A stretch of 64,000 nucleotides of DNA from Chamaelirium japonicum (taxonomy: Eukaryota; Streptophyta; Magnoliopsida; Liliales; Melanthiaceae): assembly GCA_947650365.1 (NCBI GenBank), contig OX393550.1, positions 46,787,360-46,851,359 of the forward strand, written 5' to 3'. Position numbers and translations under genes: made by a program. The notes beneath the pieces are model-generated. The model saw only the letters and a list, made by a program, of their open reading frames with translations. It did not search any database and had not been told where the DNA came from. Below, piece after piece: positions 45,301-56,584 of this stretch. How positions within the stretch are numbered: position 1 is the first letter of the stretch; the number at the start of each line of letters is the position of its first letter.

Positions 45301-46812
45301 TTTGGATTCGATCCGATCGTCATCGGCTCGGCATCCGATAATTCGAACTTGGAATTATTCCGTATTTCGGACTTGCGAGCGGGTTCTAATTGGATATTTG
45401 ACCAATTTACGCTCCGATTCACCGATTTAGAGTCTAAGTGTTGGAAAATCATAAGTTAGCGTGTTTCGGATATGAAATAGGTTTGGATTCGATCCGATCG
45501 TCATCGGATCGGCATCCGATAATTCGAACTAGGATTTATTCCGTATTTCGGACTTGCGAGCGGGTTCTAATTGTATATTTGACTAATTTACGCTCCGATT
45601 CACCGATTTAGAGTCTAAGTGTTGGAAAATCATAAGTTAGCGTGTTTCGGATATGAAATAGGTTTGGATTCGATCCGATCGTCATCGGATCGGCATTCGG
45701 TAATTCGAAGTTGGAATTATTCCGTATTTCGGACTTGCGAGCGGGTTCTAATTGGATATTTGACCAATTTACGCTCCGATTCACCGATTTAGAGTCTAAG
45801 TGTTGGAAAATCATAAGTTAGCGTGTTACGGATATGAAATAGGTTTGGATTCGATCCGATCGTCATCGGATCGGCATCCGGTAATTCGAAGTTGGAATTA
45901 TTCCGTATTTCGGACTTGGGAGCGGGTTCTAATTGGATATTTGACCAATTTACGCTCCGATTCACCGATTTAGAGTCTAAGTGTTGGAAAATCATAAGTT
46001 AGCGTGTTTCGGATATGAAATAGGTTTGGATTCGATCCGATCGTCATCGGATCGGCATCCGGTAATTTGAAGTTGGAATTATTCCGTATTTCGGACTTGC
46101 GAGCGGGTTCTAATTGGATATTTGACCAATTTACGCTCCGATTCACCGATTTAGAGTCTAAGTGTTGGAAAATCATAAGTTAGCGTGTTACGGATATGAA
46201 ATAGGTTTGGATTCGATCCGATCGTCATCGGCTCGGCATCCGATAATTCGAACTTGGAATTATTCCGTATTTCGGACTTGCGAGCGGGTTCTAATTGGAT
46301 ATTTGACCAATTTACGCTCCGATTCACCGATTTAGAGTCTAAGTGTTGGAAAATCATAAGTTAGCGTGTTTCGGATATGAAATAGGTTTGGATTCGATCC
46401 GATCGTCATCGGATCGGCATCCGGTAATTCGAAGTTGGAATTATTCCGATTTTGGACTTGCGAGCGGGTTCTAATTGGATATTTGACCAATTTACGCTCC
46501 GATTCACCGATTTAGAGTCTAAGTGTTGGAAAATCATAAGTTAGCGTGTTTCGGATATGAAATAGGTTTGGATTCGATCCGATCGTCATCGGCTCGGCAT
46601 CCGGTAATTCGAACTTGGAATTATTCCGTATTTCGGACTTGCGAGCGGGTTCTAATTGGATATTTGACCAATTTACACTCCGATTCACCGATTTAGAGTC
46701 TAAGTGTTGGAAAATCATAAGTTAGCGTGTTTCGGATATGAAATAGGTTTGGATTCGATCCGATCGTCATCGGATCGGCATCCGGTAATTCGAAGTTGGA
46801 ATTATTCTGTAT
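42346..46812. repeat. 181-bp tandem array A (about 25 units)
   Basis: The unit runs from GAGTCTAAGTGTTGGAAAAT to CCAATTTACGCTCCGATTCA and repeats every 181 bp; a few units are 173, 185 or about 190 bp. Two sequence types alternate at the left: units starting near 42540 and 43083 share a four-base insertion and other changes, and each is followed by a different type, giving a three-unit period of 543 bp. The repeated 68-codon ORFs read on the minus strand exist only because the unit is open in one frame; 181 is not divisible by three, so no long protein is encoded. Confidence 0.95.
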
Positions 46813-46989
46813 TTAAAAGAAAAACAGAGGCTACATCATTACCATGAGAGAGAGAGAGACCATTTACGATTCGATTTACTGATTTATAGTCTAAGTGTTG
46901 GAAAATCATAAGTGTGATAATATGATCAAAACTCAAATTAGTAAGATTCATATTTTTTGCTAATATTATAAAGATTAGTAAGTACCTGA

Positions 46990-48690
46990 TCATGAGGATG
47001 AGCCACCGCTAGACCGGCTTATGAATTCATTAAATTTACGCTCCAGTTCCCTGCGAGCTTCTCTTTCCTCATCGAGGGCCTTCTTCTTCGCCTCAACCCT
47101 CTGCTCGAGGGCTTGCCTCTGCTCTCGCTCCGCCTCCATCCTCTGCTCGAGGGCCTGCCTCTGCTCTCGCTCCGCGTCTAGCGCAGACTGCAGCTGAGTG
47201 ATAGCACCGGTCTGGGTGTCCCGTGCCCTCGAGCGCATACCCTCTCGTCCAAAGTAGGAGGAGGGCGTGACTCCAAGGCCCGTACAGAGGACACGGCCGT
47301 GCGTGGCAGGTCTCAGCACAGTATCCATCGCTGAGTCAACAGATACTGAGCTGGAGGAGGAGCCGGCCTCGCCCGACGGGGTCACCATAAGTCGCATCCT
47401 CTCCTATATAAAAACAACCAATGATATTCAATGATATTTTATGGCATATGTATAAGAATATATTAACAGTAATTTAATTACTTACCACTTGCGAGGCAAC
47501 CCTGTCGTCCAGAAATGCCCCATCGATACGCCGCCTCCTAGAGGCCTCAAAAAGGTCAATCCTATTAGGCTCGTGGCCCAAGGACTGTGTCTGTTGGACA
47601 TATAAAATAAATAGACGAGTTAATATAACATGTATAGAGCTTTAAATAATAATAATATTTGTATCATTTACCAGCTGCTGGGCAAGCTGGGGCATGGAGG
47701 TCCTCCCCTTCACTGGAGCAGGTGTCGTCGAGGCACTTCTATTCTGCTTGCCTATAGCAGATTTCCTCTGTGTGAATCAATTAAATTTTGAAACATCAAT
47801 ACAAATTTTTAGTATAACATTAAAACAAGTACGAATCAACAAAATTATAATTATACCTGAAAGCTAGGGGTGGCCCAGTGAGCGACCAAAAACTGTAGAA
47901 TGTGCAGCGGTGGCGCGTCTCTCGTCCCGGCCGCAGCCTGTACCTCCTCAGCCGGCTGGCCGACCAAGTAACCGTAGAGCTGGTAGAGCTCGTGACGGTA
48001 ATCCCTATACCGCTCACCCATCGTCTTCAACAAGTCCTCCCGATGGGTGTCGGTTTCCATGTTCACCCATTTAAATTTCTCCTGTAAAATCAATTTAGAA
48101 ACAAGTCATTTTATCAAATCAAATTATAAAGAAGTACGATATTATTCTAAAATGTTTTAATGAAACTAACGTACCAAAAACTGCTGATACATCCTCTCCT
48201 TATAGGATGCATCAATGTTCTTCCACCCCCTTAACCCCACAATCGGGGCATTCCTCTCCTCCCGTACTATCATGCCGACCCACGTGGCGGCGTCAGAAGC
48301 GTGCTCGCCCACAAAGGTATGGCCGCTCCACTGTAGGGACAGCGGCTCGCGTAAGGCCGACAAGCGCCGGGCCGTCGTCACGCCCCGATCGCCTACGTAC
48401 CTGGTCGACCCTGCAAATAAAATATACATCAGTACTGAAGAAGTATTTACAACATGTATAAAACTTTAGATCTAAACATTACCTGTGGGCGTAGACGCTG
48501 CAGCCGAGTGCTGAGTACTGCTCGAAGCTCCGGAGGCTGCGACCACAGCAGGAGCTGGTGTGGAGAGAGGAACAACACTACCAGATCCGGACGGCTCAGC
48601 CTCGGACCCTGGGGTGGCAGCCGGAGCGCTCTGAGCTACCCCACCCCTGCCTCTGCCTCTGCCTCTACGAACATATGACCGTGATGCCAT
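46990..48690 (-). CDS. TNPA-like CACTA accessory protein (Transposase_24/Ptta type), six exons
   Basis: Spliced on the minus strand: 48690-48483, 48410-48175, 48081-47857, 47767-47672, 47590-47486, 47403-46990. Every intron starts GT and ends AG and every junction keeps frame, giving 427 residues from MASRSYVRRGRGRG to a TGA at 46990. Exon 1 is basic and then low-complexity; exon 2 has LQWSGHTFVGEHASDAATWV; exon 3 has EKFKWVNMETDTHREDLL and YRDYRHELYQLYGYL; exon 6 has a long coiled coil (EREQRQALEQR repeated, about residues 340-410). Family members are thought to bind the subterminal repeats and bring the ends together. The gene lies between the two 181-bp arrays, downstream of TNP2 on the same strand. 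No break was found. Family assignment rests on architecture and partner gene. Confidence 0.75.
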
Positions 48691-48699
48691 CTGAAACAA

Positions 48700-48868
48700 T
48701 TTAATTTACATATGAAACAGTAAGATTTAAGATTTACATATGAAACAATATGAAACAGTTTGATTTACATATGAAACAGTATGATTTACATATGAAACAA
48801 TATAAAACAATATGAACCCGCTCGCAATATGAAACAATATGAAACAATATGAAACAGTTAGACTCTAA
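48700..48868. repeat. Short tandem repeat upstream of the TNPA-like gene
   Basis: The phrase ATATGAAACAGTATGATTTAC or close variants repeats several times. The same phrase is found at 50160-50320, so it brackets array B on both sides. It may form part of the promoter of the TNPA-like gene. Confidence 0.75.
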
Positions 48869-50145
48869 ATCGGTTAATCGCATCGTAAAGTGGTCAAATA
48901 TCCAATTAGAACCCGCTCGCAAGTCCGAAATACGGAATATAATTCCAAGTTCGAATTATCGGATGCCGATCCGATGACGATCGGATCGAATCCAAACCTA
49001 TTTTATATCCGAAACACGCTAACTTATGATTTTCCAACACTTAGACTCTAAATCGGTGAATCGGAGCGTAAATTGGTCAAATATCCAATTAGAACCCGCT
49101 CGCAAGTCCGAAATACGAAATAATTCCAACTTCGAATTACCGGATGCCGATCCGATGACGATCGGATCGAATCCAAACCTATTTCATATCCGAAACACGC
49201 TAACTTATGATTTTCCAACACTTAGACTCTAAATCGGTGAATCGGAGCGTAAATTGGTCAAATATCCAATTAGAACCCGCTCGCAAGTCCGAAATACGGA
49301 ATAAATCCAACTTCGAATTATCGGATGCCGATCCGATGACGATCGGATCGAATCCAAACCTATTTTATATCCGAAACACGCTAACTTATGATTTTCCAAC
49401 ACTTAGACTCTAAATCGGTGAATCGGAGCGTAAATTGGTCAAATATCCAATTAGAACCCGCTCGCAAGTCCGAAATACGGAATAATTCCAAGTTCGAATT
49501 ACCGGATGCCGATCCGATGACGATCGGATCGAATCCAAACCTATTTCATATCCGAAACACGCTAACTTATGATTTTCCAACACTTAGACTCTAAATCGGT
49601 GAATCGGAGCGTAAATTGGTCAAATATCCAATTAGAACCCGCTCGCAAGTCCGAAATACGGAATAATTCCAACTTCGAATTACCGAATGCCGATCCGATG
49701 ACGATCGGATCGAATCCAAACCTATTTCATATCCGAAACACGCTAACTTATGATTTTCCAACACTTAGACTCTAAATCGGTGAATCGGAGCGTAAATTGG
49801 TCAAATATCCAATTAGAACCCGCTCGCAAGTCCGAAATACGGAATAAATCCAACTTTGAATTATCGGATGCCGATCCGATGACGATCGGATCGAATCCAA
49901 ACCTATTTCATATCCGAAACACGCTAACTTATGATTTTTCAACACTTAGACTCTAAATCGGTGAATCGGAGCGTAAATTGGTCAAATATCCAATTAGAAC
50001 CCGCTCGCAAGTCCGAAATACGGAATAATTCCAACTTCGAATTATCGGATGCCGATCCGATGACGATCCGATCGAATCGAAACCTATTTCATATCCGAAA
50101 CACGCTAACTTATGATTTTCCAACTCTTAGACTCTAAATCGGTGA
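48869..50145. repeat. 181-bp tandem array B (about seven units), inverted relative to array A
   Basis: Units carry the complement of the array A unit (GACTCTAAATCGGTGAATCG ... CTAACTTATGATTTTCCAAC), again every 181 bp. Edge units are degraded (48869-49020 and 50100-50150). Arrays A and B could pair over more than 1 kb in RNA or as a cruciform, with the TNPA-like gene in the loop. Confidence 0.95.
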
Positions 50146-50159
50146 ATCGGTCGGATCGT

Positions 50160-50320
50160 AAATCGGTGAAACGGTATGATTTACATATGAAACGGTATGA
50201 TTTACATATGAATCGGTGAAACGGTATGATTTACATATGAAACAATATGATATACATATGAAATAATATGATTTATATATGAAACAATTTGATTTAAATA
50301 TGAAACAATTTGATTTACAT
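50160..50320. repeat. Short tandem repeat between array B and TNP2
   Basis: GAAACGGTATGATTTACATAT and variants recur, some mixed with AATCGGTGAAACGG from the edge of the 181-bp unit. This is the counterpart of 48700-48868. Confidence 0.7.
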
Positions 50321-50325
50321 ACGGT

Positions 50326-53067
50326 CTAGTTATTTTCTGTCTCATCTCTGTCACTCTCATCGCTTCCCTCTTCTATTATTTGATCTGCATTCGCTGTCCA
50401 GTTTATATTGTCGACATCTTCATTTTCGTCGTGCACTGCGTCGACAATGATTATCTCATCATTCTGGTATGCATCCACAGACAATCGACGGGTTTTGCCT
50501 CCTCCTACAGGTCTACCCATTTCGGCAAATATAGACAGACCCCCATCGAAGTCTATTGGACCACCGTCATAGTTCCGCTCAAGTTGATTGAATCGCGTGT
50601 CTATACCATGTAGGTATCTTGAGCAGAATGTTAGACATTCTTCTGCTAGGTATCCTTCAGCAATTGATCCCTCTGGACGACTTTTATTACGAACATATGA
50701 TTTCAATGTTCGCAAGTACCTAATTTGAGAAAAAAATATTTGGATGAATATATCAAGAACGATCAAATACATTGTGCGAATGAGACGAGACGATTACCTC
50801 TCGATAAAATACATCCACCGGTAATGAACTGGGTCGCCGAGTTTGGCCTCATTTGCCAAGTGAACGGTCAAATGCACCATGACATCAAAGAATGAAGGTG
50901 GAAATATCATCTCTAACTTGCACAATGTGAGCGCAATATCCCTCTCCATCTGTTCAAGTTGGTCCACTCTAAGTACCTTCGAGCACAACTGTCTGAAAAA
51001 AGTGCTGAGCTCAATTAACGGACCGGACACCTCTTCGGTTAAATTCCCACGTATAGCAAGAGATAACAATCGCTGCATAAGAACATGACAATCGTGGCTC
51101 TTTAATCCAGACAACTTCCGGCCGTTCTCTTGCACGCATCGTGCGATATTCGAAGAATAACCGTCTGGCGTTTTCACAGACCGTAGGAATGCACATAAGG
51201 CTGCCTTTTGCTGTGAGCTCATGGTGTAGCATGCAACTGGCAACACATACTTATCCCCAATCTCTTGGGGATGAAGTGATTTTCGGATGCCCAACTCCTT
51301 AAGATCGAGACGAGATTTAAGATTATCCTTCGTCTTACCGTCGAGATTCAGCAGTGTTCCTATAATATTGTCACACACATTTTTCTCGATATGCATGACA
51401 TCCAAGTTATACCGCAAGAGTAGGCTGCTCCAGTATGGTAGTTTAAAGAAAATACTCTTCTTCTTCCAGTTATGCTCACGCGTAGAATCTTCATGCGTTC
51501 TCTTCTTTTTACCTTTTCCAAGTGCCACGGCATCAAGCTGATCCAATTCGCACAAGACTTCTACCCCCGAAAGCTGCTCCGGGGCCTTTGCAAGTTCCTT
51601 CTTGCCGTTGAAAGCTCTTTTGTTCTGCCTCCACTTATGGCCGTCAACAAGGAATCTTCGATGGCCCATATAACAGAACTTGCCTCCGTTCTTCAATCGT
51701 AATGAATCTGTCTCCTTATTGCATGTAGGGCATGCCAATTTTCCTTTAGTACTCCACCCGGATAAGTTGGCATATGCAGGAAAATCGTTGATAGTCCATA
51801 GAAGTACCGCATGCATCCGAAAATTCTGGCGCAACGAGGCATCATACGTATCGGCCCCAACTTCCCATAACTCGTTCAACTCCTCAATCAACGGCTGCAA
51901 GTAAACGTCAATATCATTACCAGGCGACCTGGGTCCGGGAATGAGCAAGGAGAGCATTGTGTATGGCTTTTTTAAGCACATCCAGGGAGGCAAATTGTAT
52001 GGAACTAGGACAACTGGCCAAATGCTGTACGACACACTCATATTCCCAAAGGGATTGAAGCCATCGCTAGCAAGCCCTAACCTGACGTTGCGAACTTCAC
52101 ATGCGAATTCAGGATATGTATGATCAAAATCTTTCCACGTCAGAGAGTCGGTCGGATGTCTCATAATCCCGTCATCTGTACGTTCTCGTGCATGCCACCT
52201 CATGTGCTCAGCAGTCTTCGATGACATAAACAACCTCTGAAGCCTGTCCCTGAGCGGGAAGTATAGGAGAACCTTTGCAGATACATTTTTCTTCCTTCGA
52301 CTGGTACTAGACTCGACATCCGTCTCTTTATATCTCGTTGCTCCGCATATGTGGCATGACCGCGCATGTTCGTACTCTTTCCGGTACAACATACAATCGT
52401 TCACGCATGCATCAATTTTCTCATAACCCAGACCGAGATCTTTAATTGTCTTCTTCGCCTCGTAGAATGATTTCGGTACTGTCTCACCCATAGGAAAAGC
52501 CTCTTTCAGCAACTCTACCAACATATTAAATGACTTATTACTCCAACCATTGAGGCACTTCAAATGAAGAAGCTTTACAGTGAAAGAGAGTTTTGAAAAC
52601 TTCTCACACCCCGGGTATAGAGGTTGTTCGGCATCTTTAAGCAATCTGTAGAACTTGTCCGCTTCGATATTGGGCTGATCACCTGACGGTGTTTCCGTGC
52701 CTATTCCACCTTGCAAATCATGTATCATACCCTGCATGTCATCGTCATCGTCTGTATTAATATTATCATCAGCGATCACTGTGTTTGAAGTTTCACCGTG
52801 AGCTGCCATGGGGACTGCATCTAGCTCCTCACCGTGCGAGAACCAACGGGTATAGGTAATGTCAATGCCACGCATTACCAGATCAACCTCACATTCCTCT
52901 CGAACCTTCCTAATCACCCTTCCGCAGTCTATACAGGGACACACAATTTTTCCATCAAGCGGTGCAAGACGCTCAAATGCAAAATCCAGAAATTTCCTGA
53001 CTCCTTCTCTGTACTCTTGGCTCATGCGATTCGAATTACGCATCCAACTCTTATCGATCGAAGACAT
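50326..53067 (-). CDS. TNP2 transposase of the CACTA element, two exons
   Basis: Exon 1 is 53067-50798 and exon 2 is 50719-50326; the 78-bp intron starts GTAATC and ends AAATTAG. Joined, it encodes 887 residues with no stop. The N-terminal transposase-associated domain has MSSIDKSWMRNSNRMSQEY and cysteines at 43, 45 and 48 (CPCIDCG). The TNP2 core includes CHICGATRY, LASDGFNPFGNMSVSYSIWP (about 335-355), SLLIPGPRSPGNDIDVYLQP and LDVMHIEKNVCDN. The end of exon 1 (HLTVHLANEAKLGDPVHYRW) and start of exon 2 (YLRTLKSYVRNKSRPEGSIA) make up the DUF4218 part across the junction. The tail is acidic. It is the presumed cleaving enzyme acting on the CACTA ends. It is somewhat short for autonomous TNP2 proteins but has all expected blocks. 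Confidence 0.92.
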
Positions 53068-53984
53068 CTTCGTCTATCTGGCTATACAACACCTGACATA
53101 TAATTTCAAACAATGTTATAAGACTCCGCACAATTTCGGTTTCAGTTCCCGGGTATGGAACACCGAACCAAAACTTCTACAGGCCATCTGATTTTGTCGA
53201 GAGCTTAGAAACGAGCATAAGAATGCCTAATTCCGATAACCGAGATAAAAGTTATGACAAAAACAAATTAGCACCACATGACTGTAACAGTGAAAAATGA
53301 ATGGTCGATCGATTGTGCCCGAAGTCCGATTTATCAGACCTAGAACCCCGAATCAACAACGTATAGCCAAATACTTTCATTTTGTGATGAGGCTTCTTTT
53401 GGGGAAACCCTAGAATGATCCCTACCATACAAGTAGACGTTTTGTGACCATCAAACATATTTTTTTTAGAGCGTGAAAGCCGTCGCAAAACGGAGGATCG
53501 AAGTGGTGATCGTCGCCATGCTCGGCTAAAGACCTCCTCTAGGGTTTTGATAAAACCCTAGCCTAGTAAATTATATTTTTCATGTCTTTTTAGGGTTTTA
53601 GCTTAATAAATAATGAATCGTTTTAGTTAATCTATGATATGAATTATTTTGTTTTTACTATAATTGTTCCTATCTAGATTACATGCATCGTCGGTTATAT
53701 TCCATGGGTTAATATATGACCCTAAAAACAATTATTGTTGTTACCTATAGTTACCTATGATCCGGGCCGTCCATTTGATCCCGACGTACGGTTCGGATTA
53801 GATGGGGAGTTAAAGCAAAAGATTTTATGGGCGAAGACAATATTTTGAGAAAAATGATAATATTTCATAGGTGGCAACAAAACAATTAGAGAGCAGCGAT
53901 AATATTTCGAGGAAGAGAACAATATTTAGAGGGTGATGACAATATTTCTTGTGCGGAGATAGCAATAGTAATGCACATGCTTGT
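53068..53984 (-). other. Upstream region of TNP2, possible 5' leader
   Basis: On the minus strand AAAACCCTAGAGGAGG (near 53545) and an ATG at about 53520 (MATITTSILRFATAFTL, then stop) look like a plant gene leader with a short upstream ORF. It may be the first, untranslated exon of the transposase transcript. No TATA box is convincing. Confidence 0.3.
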
Positions 53985-54165
53985 CGGCGTGAACATTCAG
54001 CGAGAACGCCCACGTTCGACGGGGCATCCACATTCTGTGAACGCGTCCAAATTTGGTGAAGACACCCACATTCGGCGAGGGCATCGAAATTTAGCAAGGT
54101 CGCTCACATTTAGTGAAGACACCCACATTCAGTTAAAACGCCCACATTCGATCAAGGCGTTAATT
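53985..54165. repeat. Degenerate minisatellite (CCCACATTC units)
   Basis: Units of about 24-27 bp share the phrase GACACCCACATTCGGCGAGG or a variant (AACGCCCACGTTCGACG, ACGCCCACATTCGATC). At least five imperfect units. Confidence 0.65.
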
Positions 54166-54236
54166 TTGCCTACTTTACTTGCTTAGTTTACTTTGTCACC
54201 ACAATCACACAAAACCAAGTCAACAATCTTGCTAGT

Positions 54237-54600
54237 TAACTAATTAAGACTAAATAATAAACCTAAGTTCTCTATTTAGTCTTAATTAGTTAGGTCAATC
54301 ACCTGATTGCAGGACTCAGGGCGATCGCTCACGACGCCCATGCTCAGGGTCGGCCCTGTCCCAGCTCAATGATTGGTAAATCTCAGTCAGCCCAAATCGA
54401 TAGGCAAAGGAACAATTGTGATCCGTTGCCAATTCAGGATAGAAATTTTATTTGGAAACCCATCATACCAAATAGCATTCTCATTTCTCTTCTAGACTAT
54501 TGGGATGCCATTGGACTCCTAATCCAGTGATAAACCTAACTAATTAAGACTAAATAATCACACAGGGATTTCCTCCTATGAAATCCCTGTGTGATTGACC
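54237..54600. repeat. Two perfect hairpins sharing a repeated arm
   Basis: Arms TAACTAATTAAGACTAAATA and its complement flank a short loop near 54237-54295. The same arm recurs at about 54538 and leads into a second hairpin, AATCACACAGGGATTTC (54556-54572), loop CTCCTAT, complement to 54596. GGTCAATCAC near 54293 is inverted as GTGATTGACC near 54591, so the segment between has inverted ends. Confidence 0.75.
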
Positions 54601-54639
54601 TAGTAATACGAGCACCTCCTACAAAGCTATTCTGCACTA

Positions 54640-54958
54640 TGGGAGAGAGGGAGGAGGAGGAGGAGGAGCTCACCGGAGTCCACAGGAGGAGGAGGAGGAG
54701 GAGCTCACCGGCGCGCACGAGAGGAGCTCACCGGAGTCCACAGGAGGAGGAGGAGGAGGCGGAGCTCGCCGGCGCGCACGAGAGGGGAGGGGTGGCCGGC
54801 CGACCGGAGGGGGGGAGGGAGGCCGGGGAGGGGGGAGGGTGGCTGGGGAGGGGGGGGAGGGTGGCCGGGGAGGGGGGGGAGGCCGGGGAGGGGGGGAGGG
54901 TGGCCGGGGAGGGGGGGGAGGCCGGGGAGGGGGGGAGGGTGGCCGGGGAGGGGGGGAT

Positions 54959-55025
<67 letters not shown>

Positions 55026-55060
55026 GCCGGGAGAGATCGAAACAGAAGAATCAAAGGGGA
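54640..55060. repeat. GGA-rich low-complexity block with minisatellite and (GA)n
   Basis: GGAGGA-rich DNA with CTCACCGGAGTCCACAGG repeated, then GGAGGGTGGCCGGGGAGGGG units (about 54830-54955), then (GA)n at 54960-55020. It resembles 56350-56560, which lies next to the outer subterminal array in the same order, so the pair looks duplicated. Confidence 0.8.
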
Positions 55061-55084
55061 TCTCGACTGTTTTAATATATAACA

Positions 55085-55850
55085 GGGTTTTTACCGATGG
55101 AAAGTTTAGCTTCCGTCGGTAAAACTAATTTTTTTACCGACGGTAAATAACTATCCGTCGGTAAAACTCCACGACGAAACCGCAAGTTCAATTTTTTCCA
55201 GAGGCTCGGTTTGGTACCCTGAGTTTCGTCGGGACATTTTACCGACGGAAACTTAATTACCGTCGGTATTGTACCGACGGATATATAAATTCCGTCGGTA
55301 TAATCCCGACGAAACCACAAGTTCAATTTTTTCCAGAGGCTCGGTTTGGCACCCTGAGTTTCGTCGGGACATTTTACCGATGGAAACTAAATTACCGTCG
55401 GTATTGTGCCGACGGACATATAAATACCGTCGGTATAAGTAGTTATACCGACGGAACTTTCACGTCCGTCGATAAATAGTACGACGAAACTCAACCTTCT
55501 ATTTTTTTCCAGAGGCTCGGTTTTTACACTGAGTTTCGTCGGGACAATTTTACCGACGGACATTTTATTACCGTCGGTATATTGCCGACGGAGATATTAT
55601 GGCTGTCGGTAACATTGGTTATACCGACGGAAATACAATTTCCGTCGGTACAATATCACGACGATGACATTTTGCCGACGGTTTATATGTAGCCGTCGGT
55701 ATAAAGTATATTACCGACGGTAAATATGTATACCGTCGGTATAAATATGCAAAGAAAATTAAAAAAATTGAAGTTATAATACCGACGGATATTATTGTCA
55801 CCGTCGGTAAAAAGTGTATTATTACCGACGGTGATAATATTATTTCTAAC
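55085..55850. repeat. Inner right subterminal array of the CACTA element
   Basis: TTACCGACGG and CCGTCGGTA motifs alternate through the whole block. A segment with CGACGAAACC, CAGAGGCTCGGTTT and GAGTTTCGTCGGGACA occurs three times (near 55170, 55305 and 55485). No CACTA terminus is present at its outer edge (55850). Confidence 0.85.
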
Positions 55851-55854
55851 TAGT

Positions 55855-56580
55855 AATGTCTGTGTTTGTCAGTACTCAGACAGTCACCTTCGGCATGCAC
55901 CTATCGTCGGTGACTGCCTTCAACGGCGAAGTACACCTCTGGTGATGCCCAAACCTTTACTGCAACTAAGTAAAGGTCTAAGCACCTATCTCACCAATTA
56001 CATGAACATCCTTAGTGCATTAGAAAGCTGATCACCAATTACAGCACAGTTATAGTAACCTTTTCAGCAAATTAGTTATTTGATGAGATAACATCTTTGA
56101 TGATCCTATGATTTACAGAGGGAGGCATTTCTAGAATTTTTTTTGTTCAAGGAGTAATTCAAATCCTAATCGATCACTTTGCAGATTTGAAGCTGTTGAG
56201 ATGGTCATGCCTAACATGGTTTAGTCCCACATCGGTAATGAGAACGACCGTTTATACACCCACCTTGGGCCTCACAAATCCTCATAATAACTCATTCCCA
56301 GCTGCTAATTTGCTTGCTAGGAGGAGTACTCGGTTGGCCCAAGTCCACCGGAATTGGGCCAAAAGAGGAGGAGGAGAAGGAGGAGGGGAACTCACCGGAG
56401 GAGGAGCAGAGGCCGGAAGTGCACGGGAGTCGAGGCCGGAGGTGTGCCGGTCGGAGGTGCGCAGGAGTGGAGGCCGAAAGTTTGCCGGTCGGAGGCGCGC
56501 AGGAGGGCAGGGGGAGGGGAAGCCGGGGCACAATTCAATCGAGAGAGAATAGAGAAAAGGGGGATCGATTTTAGGTTATA
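55855..56580. other. Spacer between the two right subterminal arrays
   Basis: It contains unrecognised sequence, an snRNA-type promoter motif (56224-56256) and a GGAGG-rich block (56350-56560) like the one at 54640-55060. ORFs in the GGAGG-rich block are open in several frames and show no family motif. Confidence 0.4.
56224..56256 (+). promoter_or_regulatory. snRNA-type upstream sequence element plus TATA-like box
   Basis: GTCCCACATCG (56224-56234) matches the plant snRNA-gene upstream element RTCCCACATCG exactly. TTTATA follows at 56251-56256. The spacing of 16 bases is shorter than the usual Pol III (about 24) or Pol II (about 34) spacing, and no U-snRNA, 7SL or MRP RNA sequence follows. 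Possibly a relic promoter of a SINE or small-RNA pseudogene. Confidence 0.4.
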
Positions 56581-56584
56581 AATC

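Noticed and set aside
42326-50137. Dozens of 68-codon ORFs (MIFQHLDSKSVNRSVNW...)
   Set aside because: They repeat once per 181-bp unit and shift frame into the next unit. They are a by-product of the tandem repeat, on whichever strand the unit points.
42346-50145. CRISPR-like array
   Set aside because: Units are contiguous 181-bp repeats with no unique spacers, in a plant transposon.
54591-55082. Glycine/glutamate-rich ORF of 163 codons
   Set aside because: GGAGG and GA low-complexity DNA inside the CACTA element. No motif.
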